Source: Rhodanobacter denitrificans
Lineage (GTDB): Bacteria > Pseudomonadota > Gammaproteobacteria > Xanthomonadales > Rhodanobacteraceae
Direction of reading: 5' to 3'
Length of the DNA stretch: 64,000 nt
Assembly: GCF_003335105.1 (NCBI RefSeq)
Contig: NZ_QFWQ01000011.1
Coordinates: 88,571 to 152,570, forward strand
Part shown: one piece after another, positions 34,688 to 43,516 of the stretch
Layout: every line of letters begins with the position of its first letter
Numbering within the stretch: position 1 is the first letter of the stretch
The notes under the pieces: generated by a model
What the model was told of the DNA's origin: nothing
What the model saw: only the letters and a program-made list of their open reading frames with translations
Databases searched by the model: none
Program-made: the position numbers and the translations under genes

Positions 34688-36151
34688 GTGACTGCTTCCC
34701 CCCAATCGGTCGAACCGTTCGACCTGGTGATCTTCGGCGGCACCGGCGACCTCGCCGTGCGCAAGCTGCTGCCGGCCCTGTTCCACCGTTTCCTCGACGG
34801 CCAGATCCCGGCCAGCAGCCGCATCGTCGGCGTCGCCCGCGAAGCGCTGGACGACGCCGGCTACCGCGCGCACCTGCGCGAGGCGCTGGTCGGCGTGTGC
34901 GCCGCGGCGCAGCTCGACGTGTTCCTGCAGCAGGTGTTCTACCGCCCGCTGGACGCGCGCAAGGACGAGGGCTGGGACGATTTCGCCGCACTCATCGGCA
35001 AGCAGCCCGAGCATGTGCGGGTGTTCTACCTGTCCACCTCGCCGGAACTGTTCGTCGACATCTGCACCCGGCTGGGCCAGTACAAGCTCAACCAGGGCGC
35101 CTCGCGCGTGGTGCTGGAGAAGCCGATCGGCCGCGACCTGGCCAGCGCGAACCAGATCAACGACGCGGTCGGCAAGGTGTTCAGCGAATCGCAGACCTTC
35201 CGCATCGACCACTACCTCGGCAAGGAGACGGTGCAGAACCTGCTGGTGCTGCGCTTCGGCAACGCGCTGTTCGAGCCGCTGTGGAATTCGGCGCACATCG
35301 ACCACGTGCAGATCACCGTGGCCGAAACGCTGGGCGTCGGCCATCGCGGCGCCTACTACGACCGCGCCGGCGCGCTGCGCGACATGGTGCAGAACCACAT
35401 GCTGCAGCTGCTGTGCATGGTGGCGATGGAGCCGCCGTCCTCGCTGGCGCCCGACGCGGTGCGCGACGAGAAGCTGAAGGTGCTGCATTCGCTCAAGCCC
35501 ATCGACGAGAGCAATGCCGCCCAGCTCACCGTGCGCGGCCAGTACCGCGCCGGCGTGGCCGAGGGCGCCAGCGTGCCGGGTTACCCGGAGGAACTGGGCA
35601 ACAGCAAGTCGAACACCGAGACCTTCGTGGCGCTGAAGGCAGAAATCGCCAACTGGCGCTGGGCCGGCGTGCCGTTCTACCTGCGCACCGGCAAGCGGCT
35701 GCCGAGCCGGGTGTCGGAGATCGCGGTGACCTTCAAGCCGGTGCCGCATTCGATCTTCGGCCCCGACGCCGGCACCCTGTCGCAGAACCGGCTGGTGCTG
35801 CGGCTGCAGCCGGACGAGGGCGTGAAGCTGTGGCTGACCATCAAGCACCCCGGCCCCGGCGGCCTGCGGCTGCGCCACGTGCCGCTGGACATGAGCTTCG
35901 CCGAGGCGTTCGGCGTGCAGCAGCCCGACGCGTACGAACGCCTGCTGCTCGACGTGGTGCGCGGCAACCCCACCCTGTTCATGCGCCGCGACGAAGTGGA
36001 GGCGGCGTGGCGCTGGGCCGGCCCGATCCTGGCCGCCTGGGCCGACAGCGGCGAGCCGCCGCGGCCGTACACCGCCGGCAGCTGGGGGCCGAGCGCCGCG
36101 GTGGCGCTGATCGAACGCGACGGCCGCACCTGGAACGAAGACAGTGAATGA
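34688..36151 (+). CDS. zwf: Glucose-6-phosphate 1-dehydrogenase
   Basis: A 487-residue enzyme, the usual length. It has the nucleotide-binding motif FGGTGDLAVRKLLPAL (about 15-30), the EKPIGRDL segment, and the active-site signature RIDHYLGKE (about 174-182) with catalytic histidine. It oxidises glucose-6-phosphate to 6-phosphogluconolactone with NAD(P)+ and opens the Entner-Doudoroff route encoded by the next genes. The GTG at 34688 is chosen as the start: GAGGTGA precedes it and it gives the family N-terminus, whereas the frame extends to 34577 with unrelated sequence. Confidence 0.95.
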   Translation: MTASPQSVEPFDLVIFGGTGDLAVRKLLPALFHRFLDGQIPASSRIVGVAREALDDAGYRAHLREALVGVCAAAQLDVFLQQVFYRPLDARKDEGWDDFAALIGKQPEHVRVFYLSTSPELFVDICTRLGQYKLNQGASRVVLEKPIGRDLASANQINDAVGKVFSESQTFRIDHYLGKETVQNLLVLRFGNALFEPLWNSAHIDHVQITVAETLGVGHRGAYYDRAGALRDMVQNHMLQLLCMVAMEPPSSLAPDAVRDEKLKVLHSLKPIDESNAAQLTVRGQYRAGVAEGASVPGYPEELGNSKSNTETFVALKAEIANWRWAGVPFYLRTGKRLPSRVSEIAVTFKPVPHSIFGPDAGTLSQNRLVLRLQPDEGVKLWLTIKHPGPGGLRLRHVPLDMSFAEAFGVQQPDAYERLLLDVVRGNPTLFMRRDEVEAAWRWAGPILAAWADSGEPPRPYTAGSWGPSAAVALIERDGRTWNEDSE

Positions 36152-36252
36152 CCCGCTTCACCTGCCGCTGCATCGGCCTGCGGCAGACTGAACTTCCCCC
36201 TGGCCACGAGAGCTGCGCCGGACGCTTGGCCGACCGACGCATCACCACCACC

Positions 36253-36966
36253 ATGCATCCCCCCTTGAACGTCACCACGCACAGCTTCACCGACTGCCGC
36301 GCACAGGCCACGGCGCTGGCCGAACGCGTCGCCGAGCGCCTGCGCAGCGGGCTGGCCGAACGCGGCCATGCCGTGCTGGCGGTCTCCGGCGGCAGCACGC
36401 CGAAGGATTTCTTCGACCGCCTCTCGCACGAGAAACTCGACTGGGCCCGGGTGCAGGTAACCCTGGTCGACGAACGCTGGGTGCCCGACACCGACGAGCG
36501 CTCGAACGCCCGGCTGGTGAAATCGCGCCTGCTGCAGCAAGCCGCCGCCGCGGCGCAGTTCGTGCCGCTGTACACCGGCGACGCCACTCCGGAAGCCGGC
36601 CAGGGCGCCGCCAGCGCGCATATCGACGCGCTGCCGCTGCCATTCGACGCGGTGGTGCTGGGCATGGGCGACGACGGGCATACCGCTTCGTTCTTCCCCG
36701 GCGGCGACCACTTGGCCGAGGCGCTGGACCCGGACGGCTATGCCCGTGTGCTCCCGATGCGCGCACCCGGCGCCGGCGAACCGCGCATCACGCTGACCCT
36801 GCCGACCCTGCTGGAAACGCGCGCGCTGTACCTGCTGGTGGCCGGCGAGAAAAAACGCGACCTGCTTGCCGACGCGCGGCTCGGTCTCGGCGAGGCACAG
36901 CATTACCCGGTGCGTGCCGTGCTGACCCAGCAACGCGTGCCGGTATCGGTGTACTGGTGTCCGTAG
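36253..36966 (+). CDS. pgl: 6-phosphogluconolactonase
   Basis: A 237-residue enzyme of the NagB/DevB type: [17 protein letters not shown] (about 43-59), [17 protein letters not shown] (about 70-86), and [16 protein letters not shown] (about 136-151). It hydrolyses 6-phosphogluconolactone to 6-phosphogluconate. The frame is open from an ATG at 36148 that overlaps the zwf stop codon (ATGA); the ATG at 36253 gives the normal length and N-terminus, so the longer form, although translationally attractive, is less likely. It is followed by a hairpin array and then edd. Confidence 0.92.
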   Translation: MHPPLNVTTHSFTDCRAQATALAERVAERLRSGLAERGHAVLAVSGGSTPKDFFDRLSHEKLDWARVQVTLVDERWVPDTDERSNARLVKSRLLQQAAAAAQFVPLYTGDATPEAGQGAASAHIDALPLPFDAVVLGMGDDGHTASFFPGGDHLAEALDPDGYARVLPMRAPGAGEPRITLTLPTLLETRALYLLVAGEKKRDLLADARLGLGEAQHYPVRAVLTQQRVPVSVYWCP

Positions 36967-36991
36967 CCGGCCGCTGAAAGCGGGCGGCTAC

Positions 36992-37109
36992 GCGACCCAG
37001 GGATGGGTCGCACGCCGAGCAACGACGCTAGTCGTTGCTCGGACGGAGGCTCGTCAGGCGATAGCCGGACGAGCCGAGTCGACAAGGCGCAGGAAAGCGC
37101 ATTGTCGAC
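36992..37109 (+). repeat. Array of four perfect hairpins between pgl and edd
   Basis: Four consecutive stem-loops with perfect stems: GCGACCC/GGGTCGC (36992-37011), CCGAGCAACGAC/GTCGTTGCTCGG (37015-37042, 12 bp, GCTA loop), GGCTCGTC/GACGAGCC (37048-37075), and GTCGACAA/TTGTCGAC (37078-37109). No gene can be seen here. None of the stems is followed by a T-run, so simple termination is unlikely. The element may shape mRNA stability or differential expression of zwf-pgl versus edd-eda, or it may be a mobile palindromic element. Confidence 0.7.
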
Positions 37110-37171
37110 ATTCGGGAACGTACGCTGTTGCTTGCGCTCCTGCCCTTTCACCCAACGCTTCCGGATCTGCC

Positions 37172-38989
37172 ATGACCACGCTCCACCCCGTCGTCGCCGA
37201 AGTCACCGAACGCCTGCGCGAGCGCAGCCGCGAGACGCGCGCGGCCTACCTCAAGCGGATCGACGCGGTGGACCGCAGCGGGCCGCAGCGCGGGCACCTG
37301 TCCTGCGGCAACCTCGCGCACGGCTTCGCCGCCTGCGGCACGGAGGACAAGGCGGCGCTGCGCAGCGGCCACCGCGCCAACCTCGCCATCGTCACTGCCT
37401 ACAACGACATGCTCTCGGCGCACCAGCCGTACGAGCGCTATCCCGCGCTGATCCGCCAGATCGCCCGCGACGCCGGCGTCACCGCGCAGGTCGCCGGCGG
37501 CGTGCCGGCGATGTGCGACGGCATCACCCAGGGCCGCGCCGGCATGCAGCTGTCGCTGTTCTCGCGCGACGTGATCGCGCTGGCCACCGCGGTGGCGCTG
37601 TCGCACGACATGTTCGACGGCGCGCTCTACCTCGGCATCTGCGACAAGATCGTGCCGGGCCTGCTGATCGCAGCGCTCAGCTTCGGCCATCTGGCCGGCG
37701 CGTTCGTGCCGTCGGGGCCGATGCCCAGCGGCATCCCGAACGAGCAGAAGTCGAAGGTGCGCCAGGCATTCGCCGACGGCAAGGCGAGCAAGGCGGAGCT
37801 GCTGGAGGCGGAAGCGGCCTCCTACCACGCGCCCGGCACCTGCACCTTCTACGGCACCGCGAACTCCAACCAGATGCTGATGGAGATCATGGGCCTGCAC
37901 CTGCCCGGCGCCAGCTTCACCGCGCCGGACACGCCGCTGCGCGACGCGCTCACCGCCGAGGTGGTGCGCCGGGTGGCCGACCTCAGCGCGCTGGGCGGCC
38001 ATTACCTGCCGCTCGGCCACATCATCGACGAGCGCGCGATCATCAACGGCGTGATCGGCCTGCACGCCACTGGCGGTTCCACCAACCATCTGCTGCACCT
38101 GGTAGCGATCGCGCATGCCGCCGGCATCCAGCTGCGCTGGGACGATTTCGACGCGCTGTCCAAGGTGATCCCGCTGCTGGCCCGCGTGTACCCGAACGGC
38201 TACGCCGACGTGAACCAGTTCCACGAGGCGGGCGGCATGGCGTTCCTGATCGACCAGCTGCTCGGCGCCGGCCTGCTGCATGGCGACGTGAAGACCATCT
38301 TCGGCACCGGCCTGGACGGCTATGCGCGCGTGCCGCAGCTGGACGAGGCCGGCGAAATCGCCTGGGTGCCGGTGGCGAAGCAGAGCGGCAACCGCGGCGT
38401 GCTGCGCGGCGTGGACGAACCGTTCCGCGCCGACGGCGGCCTGCGCATGCTCGAAGGCAACCTCGGCCGCGCGGTGATCAAGGTCTCCTCGGTGCCGGAC
38501 GACCGCCTGCTGATCGAGGCGCCGGCGATCGTGTTCAACGACCAGGACGAGGTGGCCGGCGCGTTCAAGCGCGGGGAGCTCAACCGCGACTTCGTGGCGG
38601 TGGTGCGCTTCCAGGGTCCGCGCGCGAATGGCATGCCCGAGCTGCACAAGCTCACCCCCACGCTGGCGCTGCTGCAGGACCGGGGCCACCGCATCGCCCT
38701 GCTCACCGACGGGCGCATGTCCGGCGCCTCCGGCCGCGTACCGGCGGCGATCCACGTGACCCCCGAGGCGGTGGCCGGCGGCAACATCGCCAAGATCCGC
38801 GACGGCGACATCATCCGGCTGGACGCGGCGAACGGACGTCTGGACGTCCTGATGGAAGCGCACGAACTGGACGCCCGCCTGCCGCACGTCGCCGACCTGT
38901 CCGGCGAGCACAGCGGCATGGGCCGCGAACTGTTCGGCCTGTTCCGCCAGGCCGCCGCCAACGCCGACCTCGGCGCCGGCGTGCTGTGA
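37172..38989 (+). CDS. edd: 6-phosphogluconate dehydratase
   Basis: A 605-residue IlvD/Edd-family dehydratase. It shows the family signatures with Fe-S ligand cysteines: [13 protein letters not shown] near 49-61, [13 protein letters not shown] near 110-122, ICDKIVPG near 157, [17 protein letters not shown] near 223, and the C-terminal [22 protein letters not shown]. It dehydrates 6-phosphogluconate to 2-keto-3-deoxy-6-phosphogluconate, the substrate of eda downstream. The length and the presence of all cluster ligands indicate a functional enzyme. It starts 63 nt after the hairpin array. Confidence 0.96.
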   Translation: MTTLHPVVAEVTERLRERSRETRAAYLKRIDAVDRSGPQRGHLSCGNLAHGFAACGTEDKAALRSGHRANLAIVTAYNDMLSAHQPYERYPALIRQIARDAGVTAQVAGGVPAMCDGITQGRAGMQLSLFSRDVIALATAVALSHDMFDGALYLGICDKIVPGLLIAALSFGHLAGAFVPSGPMPSGIPNEQKSKVRQAFADGKASKAELLEAEAASYHAPGTCTFYGTANSNQMLMEIMGLHLPGASFTAPDTPLRDALTAEVVRRVADLSALGGHYLPLGHIIDERAIINGVIGLHATGGSTNHLLHLVAIAHAAGIQLRWDDFDALSKVIPLLARVYPNGYADVNQFHEAGGMAFLIDQLLGAGLLHGDVKTIFGTGLDGYARVPQLDEAGEIAWVPVAKQSGNRGVLRGVDEPFRADGGLRMLEGNLGRAVIKVSSVPDDRLLIEAPAIVFNDQDEVAGAFKRGELNRDFVAVVRFQGPRANGMPELHKLTPTLALLQDRGHRIALLTDGRMSGASGRVPAAIHVTPEAVAGGNIAKIRDGDIIRLDAANGRLDVLMEAHELDARLPHVADLSGEHSGMGRELFGLFRQAAANADLGAGVL

Positions 38990-38997
38990 AACACCTG

Positions 38998-39071
38998 CAG
39001 GGCGGGCATTGCCCGCCGGCTTTTCTGCAGGGCCACGGCTGGAACAAGAGCGGCGGGCGGTGCCCGCCCTA
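38998..39071. repeat. Dispersed paired palindrome (copy 2)
   Basis: CAGGGCGGGCATTGCCCGCC at 38998 and the inverted GGCGGGCGGTGCCCGCCCTA ending at 39071, directly after the edd stop codon. Same family as the copies at 32508, 40736 and 59574. Confidence 0.8.
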
Positions 39072-39080
39072 CACAACTGG

Positions 39081-39153
39081 GTGGGGTCGCTCTCGATCTT
39101 CCCCGCAACCCTGAGCAACCCCCTCCCAACCTCTCCCTGCACGCAGAGGGAGG
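39081..39153. repeat. Partial copy of the emrA-emrB spacer repeat
   Basis: This shares the order GGGTxGCTCTxGATCTT, GCAACCCTGAGCAACCCCCTCCC and a final CTCCCTGC...GCAGAGGGAG hairpin with the element at 5431-5533. It lies immediately after paired-palindrome copy 2, so two repeat types are stacked in the edd-eda spacer. Confidence 0.55.
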
Positions 39154-39175
39154 AGAAAAACCCAGGAGCGCAACG

Positions 39176-39820
39176 ATGAGTCCCATCGAACAAAAGCAGC
39201 AGCAAGTCGAAACCCTCATGCGGCTGGCGCCGGTGATCCCGGTGGTGATCATCGACGACGCCAGGGCCGCGGTGCCGATGGCGCGCGCGCTGGTCGCCGG
39301 CGGTATTCCGACGATCGAGGTCACCCTGCGCACGAGCGCGGCGCTGGACGCGATCCGCGCGATCGCCGCGGAGGTGGAAGGCGCGGTGGTCGGCTGCGGC
39401 ACCGCGCTGACCGCGCGTGACCTCGCGGCCGCGCAGCAGGCCGGTGCGCGCTTTGCCGTGTCGCCCGGCACCTCGCCGCGCCTGCTCGACGCCGCCGACG
39501 ACAGCGAACTGCCGCTGCTGCCCGGCGTGGCCACCGCCAGCGAGGCGATGGCCCTGCTCGAACGCGGCTACCGCCACCTGAAGTTCTTTCCGGCGGTGCC
39601 GGCCGGCGGCCACAAGCTGCTCGGCGCGTGGGCCAGCCCGCTGCCGCAGATCCGCTTCTGCCCCACCGGCGGCATCAGCCTGAGCAGCGCGCCGGATTTC
39701 CTCGCGCTGCCCAACGTGCTCTGCGTGGGCGGCTCCTGGCTCACCCCCGCCGACAAGCTCGCCAGCGGCGACTGGACCGGCATCGAGCTGCTCGCACGCG
39801 AGGCGGCCGGGCTGCGCTGA
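39176..39820 (+). CDS. eda: KDPG/KHG aldolase
   Basis: A 214-residue class I aldolase. It has PVVIIDDARAAVPMARALVAGGIPTIEVTLRT at the start, VVGCGTAL, FAVSPGTS and LKFFPAVPAGG, in which the lysine forms the Schiff base, and FCPTGGIS for phosphate binding. It cleaves 2-keto-3-deoxy-6-phosphogluconate into pyruvate and glyceraldehyde-3-phosphate, completing the Entner-Doudoroff set. CAGGAG precedes the ATG. Two stacked repeats separate it from edd but the operon order is conserved. Confidence 0.95.
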   Translation: MSPIEQKQQQVETLMRLAPVIPVVIIDDARAAVPMARALVAGGIPTIEVTLRTSAALDAIRAIAAEVEGAVVGCGTALTARDLAAAQQAGARFAVSPGTSPRLLDAADDSELPLLPGVATASEAMALLERGYRHLKFFPAVPAGGHKLLGAWASPLPQIRFCPTGGISLSSAPDFLALPNVLCVGGSWLTPADKLASGDWTGIELLAREAAGLR

Positions 39821-39902
39821 GCCCACCGGCGGGCGATACCGGGTAAGGTGCTTTTTGCACACGCTCGCCGATCCCGCTGCGAGCCAGGCAGGGACAGATC
39901 CT

Positions 39903-40724
39903 TTGAACATCGGACCGCTGGCACTCTCATCCGGCCTGCTGGCGCTGTTGTTCGGCGTCATCGCCGCGCTCGCCGCCGCCGGCTTCCTGCATCGGCGCGG
40001 TCATGCCGACGCCGACAACGCGCTGTTCCTGGCGCTCGGCATCGGCCTGCTCACCGCACGCATCGCCTACGTGGCCGGCTGGTGGCCGCAGTACGCGCAG
40101 CAGCCCGGCAGCGTGCTGAACATCCGCGACGGCGGCTTTGAGCCGGTCGCCGGCCTGCTCGGGCTGCTGGCGGCGGCGCTGCTGATCGGCTGGCGCCGGG
40201 CGCGGCTGCGCCAGTCGCTGGGCGCCGGCGTGGCAGTGGGCATCGCGGCATGGGCATTCGCCGGACTGGTTGCGTACAGGCTGACCGCTGCGGCCCATCC
40301 CGGCCTGCCGGTGCTGGCGCTGCGCGACCTGGACGGGCGCGAGGTGCCGCTGGCATCGCTGCGCGGCCAGCCCACCGTGATCAACCTGTGGGCCACCTGG
40401 TGCGGCCCCTGCCGACGCGAGATGCCGGTGCTGGCCGAGGCGCAACGAACGCTACCGCAGGTCCGCTTCGTGTTCGCCGACCAGGGCGAATCGGCGACGG
40501 CGGTGAGGCAGTTCATGCAGGTGCAGCGGCTGGCGCTGGAGCACGTGCTGATCGACGGCAACCTGCAGCTGTCGAGCCATTACAACGTGCGCGGCTATCC
40601 GACCACCTTGTTCCTCGATGCCGACGGCCGCCTGCGCGACCTGCACATGGGCGAGTTGTCGCGCGCCACGCTGGCCGAGCGGCTGCAGCGGATCCGTCCG
40701 GCCGCCGCGCCGGCAGCGCGCTGA
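39903..40724 (+). CDS. TlpA-like thioredoxin with N-terminal membrane helices
   Basis: About 273 residues. The N-terminal ~130 residues contain three or four hydrophobic segments and include PQYAQQPGSVLNIRDGGFEP, which resembles a piece of prolipoprotein diacylglyceryl transferase (Lgt). The C-terminal half is a TlpA/ResA-type thioredoxin domain facing the periplasm, with the redox site WATWCGPCRREMP at about residues 160-172 and the cis-proline in VRGYPTTLFLD. The role is presumably thiol-disulfide exchange. The start is uncertain: TTG 39903 follows an AGGGA site, while TTG 39855 would add 16 residues. Confidence 0.82.
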   Translation: MNIGPLALSSGLLALLFGVIAALAAAGFLHRRGHADADNALFLALGIGLLTARIAYVAGWWPQYAQQPGSVLNIRDGGFEPVAGLLGLLAAALLIGWRRARLRQSLGAGVAVGIAAWAFAGLVAYRLTAAAHPGLPVLALRDLDGREVPLASLRGQPTVINLWATWCGPCRREMPVLAEAQRTLPQVRFVFADQGESATAVRQFMQVQRLALEHVLIDGNLQLSSHYNVRGYPTTLFLDADGRLRDLHMGELSRATLAERLQRIRPAAAPAAR

Positions 40725-40735
40725 TCGCGGCCGTG

Positions 40736-40808
40736 TAGGGCGGGCACGGCCCGCCGCTCTGGATCTCCAGTCACGGCGGCGAAGAGTCGGCGGGCCGTGC
40801 CCGCCCTA
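40736..40808. repeat. Dispersed paired palindrome (copy 3)
   Basis: TAGGGCGGGCACGGCCCGCC at 40736 and GGCGGGCCGTGCCCGCCCTA ending at 40808. It lies between two convergent genes, 11 nt after one and 4 nt before the other, and may serve as a bidirectional transcript end. Confidence 0.8.
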
Positions 40809-40812
40809 CTTG

Positions 40813-41514
40813 CTACGCAGACTCAGCCTCAAGCCTCGCCATCACCACGTCGGCGACTCGGGCGCAGCGCTGGCCCATGAACGGGAACGCCCCGCCCACG
40901 GTTTCGGCCAAGGTGCCCTGCAGCGAGCTGCGCAGCAGCCGGCGCGCGCGATGCAGGCGGGTCTTCACCGTTTCCGGCTTGATCGCCAGCAGGTTGGCGG
41001 TTTCCTCAACCGAGCACTCCTCCACCTCACGCATCATGTAGACGGTGCGGAACGCCGGCGGCAGTTCATCGATGGCGTGTTCGAGCAGGTGGCGGATCTG
41101 CGTGCGCGCGGCCGCGACAGCCGGGTCCTCGCTGCCGAATTTCGAGGGGAACCGGATGATCTGGTGGGTATCGTCCAGCGCGGCGTCGATCTGTTCGAGG
41201 CCGACCATCGTATGGCGCTTGCGCAGGCGGCCGCGCGCCTCGTTCAGCACGATGCTGGTCAGCCAGGTCAACAGGGTCGAGTCGCCGCGGAACGAATCCA
41301 GCTTGTGATAGGCACGCATATACGATTCCTGCAACACGTCTTCCGCTTCCGAATCCTCGCCGATCACGGCGCGCGCCACACGGAACAACCGCTGGTTGCA
41401 GCGCTGCATGATGTGGCGGAACGCCTCGCGGTGGCCGTCGCGGACCAGCGCCACCAGCGCGTGGTCGTCCAGCGCGGCGTAGTCGACGGAGGCAACATGG
41501 GCATGGACTGACAT
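40813..41514 (-). CDS. ECF-family RNA polymerase sigma factor
   Basis: A 233-residue sigma factor with region 2 (DGHREAFRHIMQRCNQRLFRVARAVIGEDSEAEDVLQESYMRAY, about 27-70) and region 4 (LPPAFRTVYMMREVEECSVEETANLLAIKPETVKTRLHRARRLLR, about 150-195). It lacks region 3, as expected for the ECF group. No membrane anti-sigma gene lies beside it, which is unusual; the C-terminal ~35 residues after region 4 may carry a regulatory role. It is 54 nt downstream of folE on the same strand. Its targets might include the DUF4142 and cupredoxin genes nearby, but this is a guess from proximity. Confidence 0.9.
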   Translation of the reverse strand: MSVHAHVASVDYAALDDHALVALVRDGHREAFRHIMQRCNQRLFRVARAVIGEDSEAEDVLQESYMRAYHKLDSFRGDSTLLTWLTSIVLNEARGRLRKRHTMVGLEQIDAALDDTHQIIRFPSKFGSEDPAVAAARTQIRHLLEHAIDELPPAFRTVYMMREVEECSVEETANLLAIKPETVKTRLHRARRLLRSSLQGTLAETVGGAFPFMGQRCARVADVVMARLEAESA

Positions 41515-41568
41515 GGCTTTCTCCTTTTACACCCGATCCGATGCGCCAGGGTGGCCCGAGGTTCCCGT

Positions 41569-42192
41569 TCAGCCGGCGAGCATGGCCAGGATCTCCTGCC
41601 GCCACGGCTCCCGCGCGAACTCGCCGAGCAAACGTCGTGTCCGCATCGACACGCCGTGCAGGCGCACCCCGCGCGAGGACAGGCATTCGTGGCTGGCCTC
41701 GACGATCACCGCCACGCCACGCGGCTGCAGCGCGCGGGCCAGCGTGTCGGCGATCTCCGCGGTGAGCCGCTCCTGGATCTGCAGGCGCCGGCCGAGCGCC
41801 TCGACCAGCCGTGCCAGCTTGGAAATGCCCACCACGCGCCGCTGCGGCAGGTAGGCGATGTGCACCACGCCACGGATCGCCGCCATGTGGTGCTCGCAGG
41901 TGGACTGCAACGGAATGTCGCGCAGCAACACCGGCTCGTCGTAGCCGCCGACTTCGCCGAAGGTGCGACTGAGCAGGCCGACCGGGTCCTGCCGGTAGCC
42001 GGCGAACCACTCCTCGTACGCGCGCACCACCCGCGCCGGCGTGGCCAGCAGGCCCTCGCGTGCCGGCTCGTCGCCGGCCCAGCGGATCAGCGTACGCACG
42101 GCGGCTTCCGCCTCGGCGCGCGTGGGACGGGGAGTTTCCGCGACCGGCCCCGCCGCGGCGGCTGGGTGGATGGCTTGATCGAGTTCGAGCAT
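41569..42192 (-). CDS. folE: GTP cyclohydrolase I
   Basis: A 207-residue enzyme of the type I family. Zinc ligands are visible in STCEHHMA (Cys and His) and in SHECLSSRGV (Cys); YLPQRRVVGISKLARLVE is the family core. It converts GTP to dihydroneopterin triphosphate, the first step of folate and pterin synthesis, as a decamer in the cytosol. The ATG at 42192 is used; the frame is open upstream to 42264 but with non-conserved sequence. It is followed by the ECF sigma gene and is divergent from the DUF4142 gene. Confidence 0.95.
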   Translation of the reverse strand: MLELDQAIHPAAAAGPVAETPRPTRAEAEAAVRTLIRWAGDEPAREGLLATPARVVRAYEEWFAGYRQDPVGLLSRTFGEVGGYDEPVLLRDIPLQSTCEHHMAAIRGVVHIAYLPQRRVVGISKLARLVEALGRRLQIQERLTAEIADTLARALQPRGVAVIVEASHECLSSRGVRLHGVSMRTRRLLGEFAREPWRQEILAMLAG

Positions 42193-42350
42193 GCGGGCGG
42201 CTTCGTGGTGGTGGCAGCCGATCCGACGTGGGTACCGCGTCGGAGGTTCCCGCTGTGCCTGCACACGGGCCGGAACCTATGCGCTGCTGCTGCATCAGAT
42301 GGGCACCGGCGAGCCTCGCTCGCTTCGTCCACCACAAGGAGACACCGCTC

Positions 42351-42890
42351 ATGAACAAGTCCCTGTTCGCTCTCGTCCTCACCCTCGGCCTCGGCTCGCT
42401 CGCCGGCGTGCATGCCCACCAGGCGTCGGCCGCCGCGCCCGCGATCAACGACGCGCAGATTGCCCACATCGCCTACACCGCCGGCGTGATCGACGTCACC
42501 GCGGCCAAACAGGCGCTGCAGAAATCACACAACAAGGCCGTACGCGCGTTCGCCGAGGAAATGGCGCGCGATCACGCCGCGGTCAACGACCAGGCGCTGG
42601 CGCTGGTGAAGAAGCTGGGCGTGACGCCGCAGGACAACCCGACCAGCCAGTCGCTGGCGAGCAACGCCGCCGCCGAGCAGACCAAGCTGGCCGCACTCAG
42701 CGGCGCTGCGTACGACAAGGCCTATGCCGCCAATGAGGTCGCCTATCACAAGGCGGTCAACGCCGCGCTCAGCGGCACGCTGATCCCGTCGGCGCAGAAC
42801 GCGGAGCTGAAGTCATTGCTGGAGACCGGCCTGAAGCTGTTCCAGTCGCACCAGATGCACGCCGAGCACCTCGCCCAGAGCCTGAAGTGA
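42351..42890 (+). CDS. Secreted DUF4142 (ferritin-like) protein
   Basis: A 179-residue protein with a signal peptide (MNKSLFALVLTLGLGSLAGVHA) and one DUF4142 domain: INDAQIAHIAYTAGVIDVTAAKQAL, then FAEEMARDHAAVND and a C-terminal helix with HQMHAEHLAQSL. The fold is a four-helix bundle. Members are periplasmic proteins often found near stress-linked sigma factors; the biochemical role is not established. AAGGAG lies 9 nt before the ATG. The cupredoxin gene follows after 10 nt, so both are probably expressed together. Confidence 0.9.
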   Translation: MNKSLFALVLTLGLGSLAGVHAHQASAAAPAINDAQIAHIAYTAGVIDVTAAKQALQKSHNKAVRAFAEEMARDHAAVNDQALALVKKLGVTPQDNPTSQSLASNAAAEQTKLAALSGAAYDKAYAANEVAYHKAVNAALSGTLIPSAQNAELKSLLETGLKLFQSHQMHAEHLAQSLK

Positions 42891-42900
42891 GGAACCCGAC

Positions 42901-43233
42901 ATGCTGCGCATGATGATCCTGCTCGCCGGCCTGCTGGCACTGGCCGGCGGGTTCGCGCCGGCCAGTGCCGCCAGTGCGGCGTCGGCCCCGCGCACGCACG
43001 TGATCGTGGTGGACAAGATGCAGTTCGGCCCGATGCCGACCGGCGTCCGCGCCGGCGACATCATCGAATGGGTCAACCACGACATCCTCGAGCACAGCGC
43101 CACCGCGCGCGACGGCCGCTTCGACATCGACCTGAAGCCGGGCGCCAGCGTGCGCAGCAAGGCCACCGCAGGCAGCGTCGCGTTCTTCTGCAAGTTCCAC
43201 CCCACCATGACGGGCACCCTGGTGGTCAAGTAA
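42901..43233 (+). CDS. Small periplasmic cupredoxin (plastocyanin/amicyanin-like)
   Basis: A 110-residue type 1 copper protein. The signal peptide ends near APASAASA. The mature domain has the copper ligands in the usual order: His in DILEHSAT, then Cys, His and Met in FFCKFHPTMTG. Such proteins transfer electrons or bind copper in the periplasm. It is the second gene of a pair with the DUF4142 gene, 10 nt downstream of it; AGGAACCC precedes the ATG. An imperfect CTGCAAGG/CCTTGCAG hairpin follows at about 43263-43294. Confidence 0.9.
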   Translation: MLRMMILLAGLLALAGGFAPASAASAASAPRTHVIVVDKMQFGPMPTGVRAGDIIEWVNHDILEHSATARDGRFDIDLKPGASVRSKATAGSVAFFCKFHPTMTGTLVVK

Positions 43234-43383
43234 CCCGGCAGCAGAACTCCGCACCCCGGAGGCTGCAAGGCCGCATCCTACCGCGACCTTGCAGCGCTGC
43301 CGGCCAGGCCCGCGGCGCCGGCTCGAACCACTCCGGCGCCGCGGGCTTCCATGGCTCATCTCATTCGCCTGGCGGCACCCTGG

Positions 43384-43500
43384 TCAACTCCACTCCGGCG
43401 ACCGCCACTGGCCGGCACACGCCAACTTCTCCAGCGGCAACGGCTTGGCGCAACCGGCCAGCAACAGGCCGCACGCCGGCAAAATCCACAACTTGCGCAT
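43384..43500 (-). pseudogene. Truncated small lipoprotein gene after the S9 peptidase
   Basis: A 38-codon frame on the reverse strand beginning MRKLWILPACGLLLAGCAKP, a textbook lipoprotein signal with lipobox LAGC, followed by LPLEKLACAGQWRSPEWS and a stop. The motif EKxxxAGQWRSPE resembles the start of a xanthomonad family of small lipoproteins, which are normally much longer; a one-base shift would extend the frame only by about ten codons. It starts 16 nt after the S9 peptidase gene, on the same strand. It is either a genuine short lipoprotein or, more likely, a broken remnant. Confidence 0.45.
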
Positions 43501-43516
43501 GCGGGCAAAAACGCGG

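Noticed and set aside
37148-39961. Reverse-strand frame of 937 codons opposite edd and eda
   Set aside because: Antisense shadow; edd and eda with intact motifs occupy the forward strand.
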